This document shows positions 41,551 through 52,959 of a DNA stretch of 64,000 nt, one piece after another. Position 1 is the stretch's first letter. Each line of letters begins with the position of its first letter. The position numbers were made by a program, and so were the translations under genes. Location: the NCBI GenBank assembly GCA_014529385.2, contig CM043959.1, positions 832,358 to 896,357 on the forward strand. The letters are read 5' to 3'. The DNA is from Adiantum capillus-veneris. Its lineage: Eukaryota; Streptophyta; Polypodiopsida; Polypodiales; Pteridaceae. The notes under the pieces were generated by a model. That model did not search any database and was not told the DNA's origin. It saw only the letters and a program-made list of their open reading frames with translations.

Positions 41551-43840
41551 CACCCACCCTTGAAATACTGCGAGCGACCTCGCTTGCATGCCCATACATG
41601 CTAATATCTCCTGATATCACATATATTCTATGATGGGAATCCAAGATATACATGCTTCCAAAAATGTAGCATTGGACTATTAACCAATCCCACCAGCTAT
41701 CTACTACAAATATATCAAGCATAGAAGTCTTCTACTGTACTCTCAAGCACAAACTTCCCTAACAAAATTCTGTATAGAAAGAGTAGATACAATTGCTAAA
41801 TTACTCCTTTGAGCATCATGAACCATGCTCTTACCTTGCTCCAAAGGGCTACATCAAGTCACTGTGGGTTCCATCTAAAAGGCTTCAAGATATAGTTGCA
41901 ATAGCTGAGGTGAATCAACCGATTCAGACTCTTCCATCCATTTGGCATCCAACGATGGATAGTTCTTGAACTCACCAAATAGCATCTTGCAACCTTTCCT
42001 CTAACCTTCCTTTCTTTATGTGCCAATATCTGTTAAGGAACAAGAATCTCATCCAATTCTTCCACTTCGGGTTGTTCCTCATCAAGCATTTTCTTTGGCA
42101 CATCACCAACGAAGGGCCTTAGAAGGCTAACATGAAAGACATTATGTATTATCCAGCCTTCTGGTAGCTTCAACCTGTACGCTACATCGCTAATCTTTTA
42201 TGAAATCGGAAAAGGACTATAATATCACATGCTGAGCTTAGGAAACACACATTCCTTGCCTTTCCTTTTCCTTAACTTGGCCTTTTCAAAGCGCAAAAGT
42301 ACCCAATCACCAAGTGAAAATACAAGTTCGTGACAATGACGATCAACAGCTTTCTTTTGCTTAGCCTGAGCAATCTTTATCTTCCTATACATACTTGTCT
42401 ACCTCAAATATCTTGTCCTTAATTTGTAAAATGGGTGGGACTTTCTTCCCTCCTTCCACTATTTCAAATGGCGCCTTGCCTGTTGACGTATGAACAATGT
42501 TATTGTAAGCATATTCAACCAATGAGAGATGGTGTTCTCAAATTGCCTTGTGCTCTGAGACATAACATTTGAGCAGATCTAAGACATTAGAATTTGCCTC
42601 TTTTGATTGTCCATCAGTTTGTGGATGAAACGAAGATGAGAACTTTAGCGTAGTGCCCATGTTCTCAAACAATGCCTTCCATAAAAGACTCGTCATATGT
42701 GGATCCCTGTCACTGACAATTGACTGAGGCATCCCGTGATCCTTAAAGATATTGCTCATGAATATCTTGACCATGTGTTCTGGCTTTATATTCTTCCTAA
42801 CAGGAATGAAATGAGCCTGCTTACTGAACCTACAAATGATAGTCCAAAATCCCATCATTGTCTGCTTGTGTTCTTGGAAGATCAAAGATAAATTCCATCG
42901 CATAACTTTCTATGCATCATGAGAAAGTCATTCTTAAGCATATACTACTCATGATGTTGCCCATCAACAAGCTGATCATAGATCCTTGCAAAATCTGAAT
43001 CTTCAGCATATTGCGTCTTCATTTCGTCTAGTTCACAATGGTATGGAATTGACACTGTTGAAATTTGAGGCTTTCATGACAACGCATCAGCCACCACGTT
43101 CTTTTTTACTTGCACATGCATAATCTGAAAATGGAACATTGATCCATCGCATGTGTTTCTCAAACAACTTCGTTTGTGTGAGGAAATATCTCAAGGTTTG
43201 ATGATCTGTTTGGACAACAAAATCAGCCCCTAGCAGATAGTGTTTCCAACTAGTGAGAGCGTGAATTACTCCCAACAGTTCTTTCTCATAAACTTGCAAG
43301 TTCCTTTCGGTCTTCAAAAGAATTTTGCTCTCATATGCAACTACTCGGCCATTTTGTATTAGAACTGCACCAAGATTGTGGCCACATGCATCACACTGAA
43401 CCACAAAAGTTTCAACAGATCTGGCAAAATGATTACCGGATCTGAAGTCAGCTTCTCTTTCAAGTGTTTGAAGGCTAGAATTTCCTTGGCTCTCCACTTG
43501 AAAGTAACTGCTTTCCCTTGCAGTGCGCATGGAGTGGAGAAGCAATCTCAGTAAAATTTCGGATGAACCTCCTGTAGTAGAAACATAAGCCTAGAAAGCT
43601 TCCAATGTCATGTACGGACTTCAAGTCTGGCATGACCTAATTGCTTCTACTTTGGCAGACTCTATGTGTACCCCATCCTTTGAAACTATGTGCCAAAGGA
43701 AGTGAGACTCTTCCAAAAAGAATTCACTCTTCTTTGCATTAATGAGTAGCCTGTTCTTGCGTAACTCGTTGAAAACTGTGGTCAAGTGATCCCTATGCTC
43801 CTCTTCAGACTTTGAGTAGACAATCATGTCATCAAAGTGT
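41551..43840 (-). mobile_element. Gypsy E: 3' half of an element
   Basis: Minus-strand remnant related to gypsy D. From right: RT palm end (43827-43621, MIVYSKSEEEHRDHL), RNase H (43545-43087, VETFVVQCDACGHNLGAVLI and FVVQTDHQTLRYFLTQ), part of the RNase H-integrase linker (about 43,060-42,950), integrase core (42903-42538), and the chromodomain-side end (about 42,210-42,050, with AYRLKLPEGW and FHVSLLRPFVGDVP). The zinc-finger half of the integrase is missing. gag, protease and most of RT are lost at the junction with copia B near 43,840. Confidence 0.85.
42538..42903 (-). pseudogene. Gypsy E integrase core
   Basis: 121 codons including FWTIICRFSKQAHFIPVRKN, SIVSDRDPHMTSLLWKALFE (catalytic Asp) and SSFHPQTDGQSKEANSN (the catalytic Glu would lie at the SKEA or neighbouring position; related elements have SEAAN or SEIAN). 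The first catalytic Asp region (MDFIF) is not present, and the HHCC finger is gone. An internal deletion joins the start of the linker to this core. Confidence 0.8.
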
Positions 43841-43990
43841 CAAAGTTGCAGCGGAAAGAAGGTGAATCGGACGAGGAACTTGTCTGCAAGTGCTATCAAG
43901 ACACCTCTCTGTGACAGGTAGCCTATTACTTATGCAGACGTACATGATGTACTTCATGAGGAAAGGACTGAAAATGAGAAGGCTAAAGGT

Positions 43991-45600
43991 ATGCCAAAAT
44001 GGCTGGTGCACACTTTGCGTGACAGTAAATTGGATGCACCTTTGTCTAGTCATACTTGTTCAGGCTCTCGCCATGCATCTTATGCATCAGATTGTTATGC
44101 TTTGGATGTGTCTAGCTTACATGATGTTGAGGAACCTTTGTCTTTTGATGAAGCACAAAATTCAAAAAATTGGATGGCTGCCATGCAATCAGAATATGAT
44201 GCACTTATAGAAAATGACACATGGACTTTATGTGATTTGCCTCCTGGCAAAAAGGCCATTGGTACAAAGTGGGCTCGACTTGTTGCAAAGGGTTATGCAC
44301 AACAAAAAGACATAGACTATGAACCACTTGTCGTTATGACTACTGTGCATTTTCTATGTGCATTGGCATCTCATTTTGGTTGGGATGTACATCAATCACT
44401 AATTGTTACTGCTTTCTTGAATGGTGACATATTTGAGGAAGTTTATGTAACGCAGCCTCGCGGTTTTGTCGTGAAAGGACAAGAGGACAAAGTGTGCACA
44501 TGTAAGAGGGCTTTGTATGGGTTGAAGCACTCTCCTCGTGCTTGGTATGAGAAAGCTGACACTCATTTGGTCAAATGAGGCTTTCGTAACAGTCCAACAG
44601 AAAGCACATTGTATGTGAAGCGTGAGGGTGATATACTTCTCATTGTGGTTCTTTATGTGGATGATTTGTTGATCACTGGACCAAATGAGAGACATATTGT
44701 TGAATTTAAGGCTGATTTGAATGCTACTTTCAAGATGAAAGATTTGGGGTTGTTGCATCATTATTTGGGCATACAGTTTAAGCAACGTGATGGTAGTATT
44801 GCCTTGTGTCAGAAAAGTTACATAAAGACATTGCTATGTAAGTTTGGACTTGAGAATTGCAAACCTATTGCCACTCCCATGGAAACAGGTTTGAAGTTGA
44901 GTCTACATGATGTTGGCGATCCTGCTGAGGTCACTCTTTACCAAACTGCTGTTGGCTGCCTCATTTATGTATGCAACACAAGGCCAGATATTCAGTTTGC
45001 AGTTTCACACGTCAGCAGATTTATGCATAGCCCAAGGTCTAAGCATTGGCACGCTGTCAAGAGGATTTTCTGCTACCTTAGTGGCACTTTACATCTTGGT
45101 TTGTTTTATCCCAAGGGGAGATAAAACGGACTCAGATTGGGTTGATTGTTTTGACACGCGAGTGTCCACAAGTGGTTTTTGTTTCATGCTTGGCAGTTCA
45201 TGTATATCATGGTTGAGCAAGAAGCAACCTACTGTGGCCACTTCGAGTTGTGAGGCCGAGTACAGGGCAGTCTTCACAGCTACGGTTGAGTGTGTATGGC
45301 TCAGACGCCTTATGGCTGATTTGGGTGTTGGACAAGACACTGCCAACACTATCTACACTGACAGTCAGAGCGCATTGGCAGTTGCGAGGAACACAGTTTT
45401 TCATGCTCGCACAAAGCACATTGAGGTGCATTACCACTATGTCAGGGAGAGGCTCTCAGCAAGAGAGATCAGCTTGGCTTATGTGCCAACACAAGACAAC
45501 CTTGCAGATCTTTTCACAAGGGCATTGTCTCGTGAGAAGCTCAAAGCTTTCCGCAAAGCTTTGGGCTTACTCCCCCTTTGTGGATTGATCATGTCCTCAG
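43991..45600 (+). pseudogene. Copia B reverse transcriptase and RNase H
   Basis: 43991-44578 includes the linker (SSLHDVEEPLSFDEAQNSKN), RT start KKAIGTKWARLVAKGYAQQ, TAFLNGDIFEEVYVTQPRGF and CKRALYGLKHSPRAWYEKAD. After a stop, 44609-45124 holds VVLYVDDLLITGPNERH with the catalytic YVDD, then LGLLHHYLGIQFKQRDGSI. RNase H follows after a frame change near 45,124: SDWVDCFDTRVSTSGFCFML, SSCEAEYRAVFTATVECVWL, and IYTDSQSALAVARNTVFHAR, with D, E and D present. It ends LADLFTRALSREKLKAFRKA shortly before the LTR. One lost part is the segment between GTKW and ARLVAKG. Confidence 0.9.
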
Positions 45601-45663
45601 GGCATGGCACTTACCTTTACTCATGTGTCAGCTCTCGTTCACCGCATCACTCCAGGGGGGATT

Positions 45664-45890
45664 TGTTACCATATACATGTGGTAGTGATGTGTGTGAACA
45701 CACTAGGACCGTCGGGGCATTTTTTCCCTCTTTAGGAGGTTTTTTCCCCCGTGCATTGTATATACGCCCATCACTCTAGGGCTATCTATCTTTCCATTGC
45801 ACACTAAGTAATACACTCTACATTGTGTGCCTTCAGCTTCCTTCGTCTTCTCCAAGCTGTGTGCGTTTCTCTGCAACCCTAATTCCAACA
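45664..45890 (+). repeat. Copia B 3' LTR
   Basis: Starts TGTTACCATATACATG after the polypurine tract and ends AACCCTAATTCCAACA. The TGTT/AACA ends are inverted. A TATA-like TTGTATATACG lies near 45,757. Confidence 0.88.
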
Positions 45891-46700
45891 TCTATTGCAT
45901 CTGCTAGAAGAGGAAAATCGAACTGTGACAACGTCTGATTGGGATCCATGGGAGTAGAGATAAATTTGCACTCCGTCATGCCAAATGCTTCCAATAATTC
46001 CTGGATATACCGCTCCTGAGAGAGGAAGATACCCTCGTCTGTCTGTCTAACTTCTAATCCAAGAAAATGATGAAGCAAGCCAAGATCTGTCATCTCAAAC
46101 TCCTCTGACAAGGTGGCCATAATACTGCGGATGTGCTCAACATGGCTACCTGTGATCACAAGATCATCGACGTAGAGGATAACAAGTGTCACTAACCCTC
46201 CCTCACGGAAAATGTACAAATCTAGATCAGCAGAAGATCTCTGGAAGGAGTGTCGTAGGAAAAAGGAATCAATCTTCCGATACCACGCTCTAGGCGATTG
46301 CTTGAGGCCATAGAGAGCCTTAAGCAACCTACAAACCATATCTAAAAACTCTAGATCCTCGAACCCTGGAGATTGCTCCACATAAACCTCCTCCTCTAGT
46401 TCGCGATTGAGGAATGCCGAAACCCCATCCATCTGAAAAATCGGCCACCCATGAAGGGCAGAGGACAGCAAGGGCAAAAACAATCCGAATAGTCTCCATC
46501 TGTGCGATCGGTGCGGTCTCCTCGTAGTCTACACCAGGTTTCTAGGAAAAGCCTTTGGCAACAAGTCTCGCCTTGTGCTTGTCCAGAGAACCATCAGCTT
46601 TATACTTCGTCTTGTAGACCCACTTGACCTTGATCACTTTCCGCTTGAGAGGCCGCGGAACCAACACCCATGTGTTGTTCTTCTTGATGGAATCAATCTC
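45891..46700 (-). pseudogene. Copia A reverse transcriptase (truncated)
   Basis: 46483-45891 gives MDGVSAFLNRELEEEVYVEQ, LLKALYGLKQSPRAWYRKID, VILYVDDLVITGSHVEH with the catalytic YVDD, LGLLHHFLGLEVRQTDEGIF and STPMDPNQTLSQF. Further upstream (about 46,640-46,535) the start WVYKTKYKADGSLDKHKARL can be read across a frame change. RT ends at 45,891 against the copia B LTR, so the RNase H is lost. Confidence 0.88.
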
Positions 46701-46834
46701 TTTCTGTATGGCCAACTTCCATTGCGGTAGTGAAAGTGCCTCCTTAACAGTAAGAGGAACTCTGTCCTAGATCATTGAAGACATTAATGCATAGTTCTCC
46801 GTAGTAACGGGACATCTACCTCGGCAAGTCGAAG

Positions 46835-47465
46835 TCAATGTGAACGTTGTGAAGTACCGACTTCTCGCCAATCGGGTGGAAAATCTGAGATTGCTGAATC
46901 TCGTAAGGCCTCCAATAACCACTTCGGTAACTTGTCTGGCTTGCTCCCCTCGGGGGGAACAACTAGCAAAGCTGTCTCTACATCGGCACTGTGATGAGAT
47001 CCATTGTCAATTGCATCTTCGGGTATGGGTGCATCCTCCTCCGTGGCTTGAGGGACAGGAGTAGGAGAAGAGGGCTCATCATAGGGCAAGTCATAATCTA
47101 GGTCTCCAAGAATCGGAAAATCAAGAGTCATCGTGGAAGCCTTGGGAGCAAGAACCCCCTCTGAAGGTAAGGTCTCATTGAAGACTACATCTCCGCTTAG
47201 TCGATATCCCACTGAAAGAGAGTTCTAGCCGACAAAGATCATGCTGCGAGTCTTGGGGTCAAACTTCCCCCTTTGCTCCTTTGGTTCGTGGACATAGGCA
47301 TGGCTCCCAAAAATTCTGAAATGGGAGACGTCGGGCTTCTTACCAAAAAAGGCTTCAAATGGTGTCATCTTTGGAACTGAAGAGGTTGGAGATCTGTTGA
47401 GAGTGTGGACAGCTGTCGCAACTGCCTCAGCCCACAAGGACTTAGGTAAATCTCGATGCTCGAGC
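46835..47465 (-). pseudogene. Copia A integrase C-terminal part
   Basis: 47467-47225 reads MLEHRDLPKSLWAEAVATAV, then LNRSPTSSVPKMTPFEAFFG and DVSHFRIFGSHAYVHEP, the usual segment after the integrase core. After one stop, 47212-46835 reads GYRLSGDVVFNETLPSE and the variable linker. It is continuous with the integrase core at 55,625-56,115 once gypsy D and one target copy are removed. Confidence 0.88.
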
Positions 47466-47470
47466 ATGGT
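47466..47470. other. Target site duplication of gypsy D, left copy
   Basis: ATGGT immediately before the LTR start TGAAACC. The identical ATGGT lies at 55,620-55,624. Confidence 0.93.
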
Positions 47471-49041
47471 TGAAACCGGCCCGTGGGGCGGTAGGCTTTG
47501 GCTTTCACCTGAAATTCTTTACTTTAGACACACACACAGTACTTTGCAAAGGTAACCTGTAACGGGAATTAACACCTAAGTACACACACGGCTCGAGAGC
47601 TAGAATGCTCCGGGCAGACGCCAACAACCTGTAGGCCCCCAAATTGGCACCCCTTTCGGTATTTCTTTATTCTTTAACAAAGGGAATAAAACCTGTGATC
47701 TCCTACGAGCTGCCCCGCACAATCAAGGCAAAGAAACACCTGTTCAAGCCCGATTTCGGCAGCATAATTGTACTAGGACGCTTCACAGTCAGTATCCCCA
47801 CGCAATAGATGACTTTCCCGACGCATACGCACACTTTGCAAAGCCTGGCGAGAATCTGCAGCACGCTGAATTGTCTGTTTTCTGCCCCGAAAATGCGCCA
47901 GTTCACCCGTACAGCGGTCCCCTCGCGTCCCCGAACCTCCAGGGGGTATTAGGGTCCGTTTGGGGCCGAAACCCTAAACCTGCAAAAATACACAGCAGGC
48001 TGTAATCCCCTGTTTTGGGCTCCATTTCGCGTGCCGGTCGCATCTGTAGCAAGACCTCGAGCTCCCGCAACTGTAGGGCTACTTGCCCTTTGAATCGGAC
48101 GAGATTTCTGACGTGAAACCTCTCCGAATTCACCTGTGCCTGCGGGGGATTAGCCGCTAGCTAATCCAGTAATTGTGCAAGAGGCTCTTGCCTCAGCAAT
48201 CGCGCATGAACCCACATAACTGTACATTGGTCAAATGAAAATCCCACTAGTGGGGCATAACATATTGCTCATAGGGGCGAGAGAGAGCAATACGTAGCGT
48301 GCAGGGCATCACTCCTAGCACCGCACTGTACATCAGAGGGAAAGGAAGCACTCCATAGCTCTTAACCTGTGACAGTTTGCAAATGAGGCCTCTCCCAGCA
48401 ACAAATTCAGCGCCAACTCTTCCTTGCATTGGAAAGTGTACAAAAATGTGACACTTGGCGCATTTACAAGCATTTTCCCGTTTCGGGTTCGCCGCTTAAA
48501 AATATCCCAACTGATCGCCCAGTTGACTTCGCGGCAAAGTTGTAAAATGTTCCCCTAGTCATACCAGAGGTAATGACGCGAACACATTTCTCAGCCCAAA
48601 ATAGCAGTTCCCTAAATTTTAGGAGATGCTTCCGTTGGGCTCCCACTGGTCTTCTAACCATCTATCCTCATTGGACCGCATCCAAAAGTGCAATGTGGCC
48701 CAACTGTCGGATACTTTCTGTTGGTAGTCACACCTTGACTTTAGGCCTTTATTGAGTTCACTTCCTAATATCCACCAACTTGGTAAGTGCGACGGGGGGA
48801 CCTACATGACCTTGCTCTAAGCCTAGACATCCTCTTACTATACGAATTCCAGTGCCGGCCACTTCGCGTCTGCGGGTGAAACTACCGTTCACATTGGCCA
48901 TACAATGTCCGACCGTTTGCTACTTCAAAAAGAGGGTCTCAAACAAAATAAAACAAAACCCATTGGAAAGAAACCAACAACTAAGGTTAGCAGTTGCCAC
49001 ATCCTTGTGACATAGTTAATAGCTGCCACGTCTCCGTGACA
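47471..49041 (-). repeat. Gypsy D 3' LTR (left copy)
   Basis: 1,571 bp from TGAAACCGGCCCGTGG to CTCCGTGACA. It aligns with 54,043-55,619 throughout with scattered substitutions and small indels, including a 7-base AAGTTTT-type insertion in the right copy. Confidence 0.95.
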
Positions 49042-49042
49042 T

Positions 49043-49053
49043 ACCCCCCTCTT
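49043..49053 (-). other. Gypsy D polypurine tract
   Basis: The minus strand reads AAGAGGGGGGT just before the 3' LTR. The same tract follows the gypsy G LTR at about 60,816-60,829. Confidence 0.85.
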
Positions 49054-49211
49054 GAAATCGCAAACGTCCTCCATTGCATACCATAAATACACGCCACTGA
49101 TGATCTTGTGCTATTAACACTCTTTTATCATCGCATGTATCCGCAAGAAAGGTAGTAACACACATAGATACAAATGACTTAATGAGACCTTCATACTTTT
49201 GCCATTCCCAT

Positions 49212-50124
49212 CTATTGCACTGAATTCATATGTACATTTGATGTGCTAGCTCTATCATTACCCCTCCTTTGCACTCGTTGGGTTGGGGCATAAGTAGGTT
49301 GTAACCCAAAGGCTTCAAGGTAAAGCTGCAGTACATTTGGTGACTCTGACAGTTCATGCTCTTCCATCCACTTTGCATCCATAGGCGGATAGTTCTTGAA
49401 CTTCACCAAATAACGTCTTGCCAAAACTTGCTCAGGTACCAGGATCTCATCAAGTTCCTCAACTTCTGGTTGATCCTCATCTGGCATATCTTCTGGCACA
49501 TCACCCACGAAGGGTCTTAGAAGACTCACGTGAAACGCATTATGAATCTTCCACGCATCAAGCAATTTCAGCCTGTAAGCCACATCGCTGATCTTGTCAA
49601 GCACTTGAAAAGGCCCATAATAACGCATGTTGAGCTTAGGAAACCGCCGTTCCTTGCCCTTCATCTTCTTTAACCTTGCCTTTTCGAACCTCAATCACCA
49701 GGTGATAACAACAATTCACGACGGTGACGATTTCCCATGGCTTATCCGGAATCGGCAATGGTTGTAACAACCCTGGTGCCTTTTGCCTGTCAAACTTGAC
49801 CTTTTGGCAAACTATGCATGCTCGCACAAAGGCATCCACATCTCTCCTCAAGGTAGGCCAATAGAAGAATGTCTCTACCGCTTTAACTGTCGCATCAATG
49901 CCACGATGCCCTGCATACGGTGGGACATGACTCTCTTCCATGACCTTATGTTGCAGTGGCCTAGTGACACAAAGTCTGCCATGCATCATCATAAAACCAT
50001 CTCTGAGGAGGTAGTACTCGTGATGTTGCCCCTCTTGCAACTGTTCAAAGATCCTTGCAAAATCTTCATCAGTAGCATATTGTTCCTTCATGTCATCTAA
50101 CTCATGATGATAAGGAATTGACAC
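49212..50124 (-). pseudogene. Gypsy D integrase ends, catalytic core deleted
   Basis: 50124-49740 has the HHCC zinc-binding region (ESHVPPYAGHRGIDATVKAV, then CIVCQKVKFDRQK) and runs to LLQPLPIPDKPWEI. Where the core should follow (MDFIF in gypsy B and G) the sequence jumps straight to HRRELLLSPGD and then RFEKARLKKMKGKERRFPKL, which normally lie after the core. Compared with gypsy B about 210 codons with all three catalytic acids are gone. 49694-49212 holds YYGPFQVLDKISDVAYRLKL and the chromodomain-like RRYLVKFKNYPPMDAKWMEE. Confidence 0.9.
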
Positions 50125-51460
50125 AGCTGAAATTTGTCAGCCACCACATTCTTCTTGCCTTCCACATGCATAATCTGGAGGTGGAACATGGAAAGAATGT
50201 TTGCCCATCGCATATGCTTTTCGGATAACTTTGACTGTGTCAAGAAGTATCGCAAGGTCTGATGATCCGTTTGGACAACAAAATCAGCACCTAAAAGGTA
50301 GTGCTTCCAGCTAGAAAGCGCATGAATCACAGCCAAGAGCTCTTTCTCATAGACTTGCATAGTCCTCTCTGACCCTTGCAAAATTCGGCTTTCATAAGCT
50401 ACCACCCGTCCGTCTTGCATTAGCACTGCTCCGATGCTACTGCCACACGCGTCACAATGGACCACAAATGACTTCCTGAGATCTGGCAAAACAATTACTG
50501 GATCTGAAGTCAATTTTTCCTTTAAGAGACTAAAAGCTGAAATCTCTTTTTGGGTCCATCTGAAAGTGACCTCTTTCTTTTGCAAAGCATGAAGAGGCGA
50601 TGCTATCTCTGCAAAATTTCTAATAAACCTTCTATAGTAGGAACACAATCCCAAGAAGCTTCTGACATCGTGCACAGTCTTCAAGTCTAGCCATGTCTTA
50701 ATAGCTTCGACCTTTGCGGGATCCATTCTGACACCATCCTTTGAGACTATGTGGCCAAGAAAGTGGATCTCTTCCAGGAAGAATTCACTTTTCATAGGAT
50801 TGACAAGTAACCTATGGCTGCGCAGCTCTTTGAACACAATGCTCAAGTGACGCCTATGCTCCTCGTCATTCTTCGAATACACTATCATGTCATCGAAAAA
50901 TGTGCCAACAAACTGCTGATGCGAGCGGAAAATCCAGTCCATCATTCTGTTGAACATGGCATGAGCATTTGTTATCCCAAACGGCATCACTAAGAACTCA
51001 TAAAGACCAAATGTCGTTCTAAACGCAGTCTTGAGCACATCCTCTAGCATTATACGAATCTGATGGTACCCACTCTTAAGGTCTATCCTGCTGAAAATTG
51101 TAGCACCCTCTAAACGATCTAGAATATCATCAATTCGAGGAATAGGAAACCTATTCTTGATGGTATTCTTATTTAACGCACAGTAATCAATACACATGCG
51201 CCATGAGCCATCCTTCTTCTACACTAGGAGCACTGGGGAGCAAAAGGCTGAAGAACTAGGCTGAATCAGCCCCTTCTCTAATAACTCCTCAACCTGGCCC
51301 ATAATCTCTTTCTGCTGCGCCGCGCTAACCCTGTAGGGAGGTCTATTTAGTGAGCTACACCCTGACACCAAATCTATCCGATGGTCCTCAGGTCTCTCTG
51401 GCGGCAATTGCGACGGTAATGAATCAGAAAAACGGTCACTAAACTTTTGCAAAAATGCTG
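50097..51460 (-). pseudogene. Gypsy D reverse transcriptase and RNase H
   Basis: 51452-51219 gives the RT lead-in ([40 protein letters not shown]). After a stop, 51197-50097 is a 366-codon block: [63 protein letters not shown] (catalytic FxDD), FLGHIVSKDGVRMDP, then RNase H (FVVHCDACGSSIGAVLMQDG, ELLAVIHALSSWKHYLLGAD, VVQTDHQTLRYFLTQSKLSE). A small deletion after KKNVVAD removes the usual ALSR and shifts the frame near 50,130. Confidence 0.93.
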
Positions 51461-51782
51461 ACCTTTCTTTATCTAAGACAGATAAATTTGATTGATCACT
51501 ATCTTAGACATCTCGTGCAAAAATCAAGTACACACAAAGATGATTCTTTATTACAGAAGTGATAGCAGAAGCAGATACAATAGGGACTGACTCTCCTTTA
51601 AGAATCAGAAAAACAGTCACTAAACTTTTGCAAAAATGCTGACCTTTCTTTATCTAAGACAGATAAATTTGATTGATCACTATCTTAGACATCTCGTGCA
51701 AAAATCAAGTACACACAAAGATGATTCTTTATTACAGAAGTGATAGCAGAAGCAGATACAATAGGGACTGACTCTCCTTTAA
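51421..51782. repeat. 181-bp tandem duplication inside gypsy D
   Basis: 51,421-51,601 and 51,602-51,782 are the same sequence (start GAATCAGAAAAAC) with one visible difference (CGGTC versus CAGTC). 181 is not a multiple of three, so the duplication breaks the protease-RT frame. Confidence 0.97.
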
Positions 51783-52955
51783 TCTTTACATCCAAGATGT
51801 GAGTTTTGCCCCTATGCTGTACAGTGATCTTTTTGTTGTAGGCATCCAAGACTCCATGCACTCGGAACATCCACAGGATCCCCAACAAGACGTCACAACC
51901 TTCCAGCGGCATGATGTAGAACTCTTCTGTGTCCACATACGACTGAATATGCAGACGCAGCTTTCCAATGATGGGAGTAACACACTCTAAGTGGCCAAGA
52001 CATGCCAAACCTGCCTGTGCTATGTACCCCATCTCTTCAGCTCTGATGCCCAGCTTCATTGCTAACTCTGGTGAGATAAAGTTGGCTTTGGCACCTGGAT
52101 CAAAGAAGATAAGTGTCGTCTGATCCCTAACTTTACCCCATGTCCTGCATAATTCACTGGCATCTGTACTAGGCCTATCACCCACCATGTCTGGCACCAA
52201 GCCTGCCGTGGGTTTAGGCTTCTTGCCTTTCTGGTCTTCTTTATCCTCTGAGTCAGTTGGCCTTCTCCTTTGTGGACAATTAATAGCAAAGTGACCAAGC
52301 TGCTCGCATATAAAGCATTTGTTTTCAGCCATTAGGACCTTCTTTTCCTCGAGCGACTTGCGCACAAAAGGCTTCCTTTTCTGTTTCTTTGCCTGCGCTC
52401 CAGAAGTCCCGGCTGAATCCTTATCTTTGGTGGCCTTTTCTGACCCCTGTGACGCATCAGGAGCCGTTTTCACAAAGGGCTTCTTCGCTGAATTTTTCAT
52501 TTGCTGCCCTCCTTTCTCGTTGCTCGGAAATCCACTGTCCTCTCCTTTCAACAAGGCAAGACCAATGTTCGCAACTTCCATAAGCTGAGTGAGGGTAGCC
52601 ACTCTGTTCTTGGTACAGTAGTCACGAAGCCCTTTAGGCAGCCCACAACAATACTTCTCTATCTGCTCTGTCAAGAATACAAATTTGTAGGAGGTCACTG
52701 AGAGTAACGCTTTACAAAACCTCCTATTGTACTCCAACAAGCTCTTGCATGAAGCTGAAGTAAGTTGGTGCCAATCTGTCATGACGTCGGCTTCAAATTC
52801 ATTTGACAACCAAGCAGATGCAAACATTTTCTTGAAGTAAACCCAAGTGGCGGGTGCCTGTCCTTGCATTAACAATGTCCTCCACCATGTAAGCGCATTG
52901 TGCTTTAAGAAAGTGGTAGCTTTCCTGACTTTCGAGGCCTCTGTAAAATTCCCTC
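51685..52955 (-). pseudogene. Gypsy D gag (capsid, zinc knuckle) and protease
   Basis: 52875-51685 is a 396-codon block. It includes the Retrotrans_gag part (VYFKKMFASAWLSNEFEADV, YCCGLPKGLRDYCTKNRVAT), a zinc knuckle CFICEQLGHFAINC (C-X2-C-X4-H-X4-C), and the protease with TLIFFDPGAKANFISPELAM. As in gypsy B the D-S-G triplet reads D-P-G. Later GCDVLLGILWMF matches the ILG region. The block is followed by the duplicated linker. Confidence 0.9.
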
Positions 52956-52959
52956 CTGC

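Larger units (their letters stand above)
43922..45890 (+). mobile_element. Copia B: 3' part with LTR
   Basis: Plus-strand copia element lacking gag, protease and most of the integrase. It holds the integrase-RT linker, RT, RNase H, a polypurine tract (AGGGGGGA, 45,654-45,661) and the 3' LTR 45,664-45,890 (227 bp, TGTTACC...CCAACA). The left end at about 43,922 abuts gypsy E-derived sequence. It is the same family as the fragment at 16,950-17,835, and its LTR end matches copia C. Confidence 0.88.
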
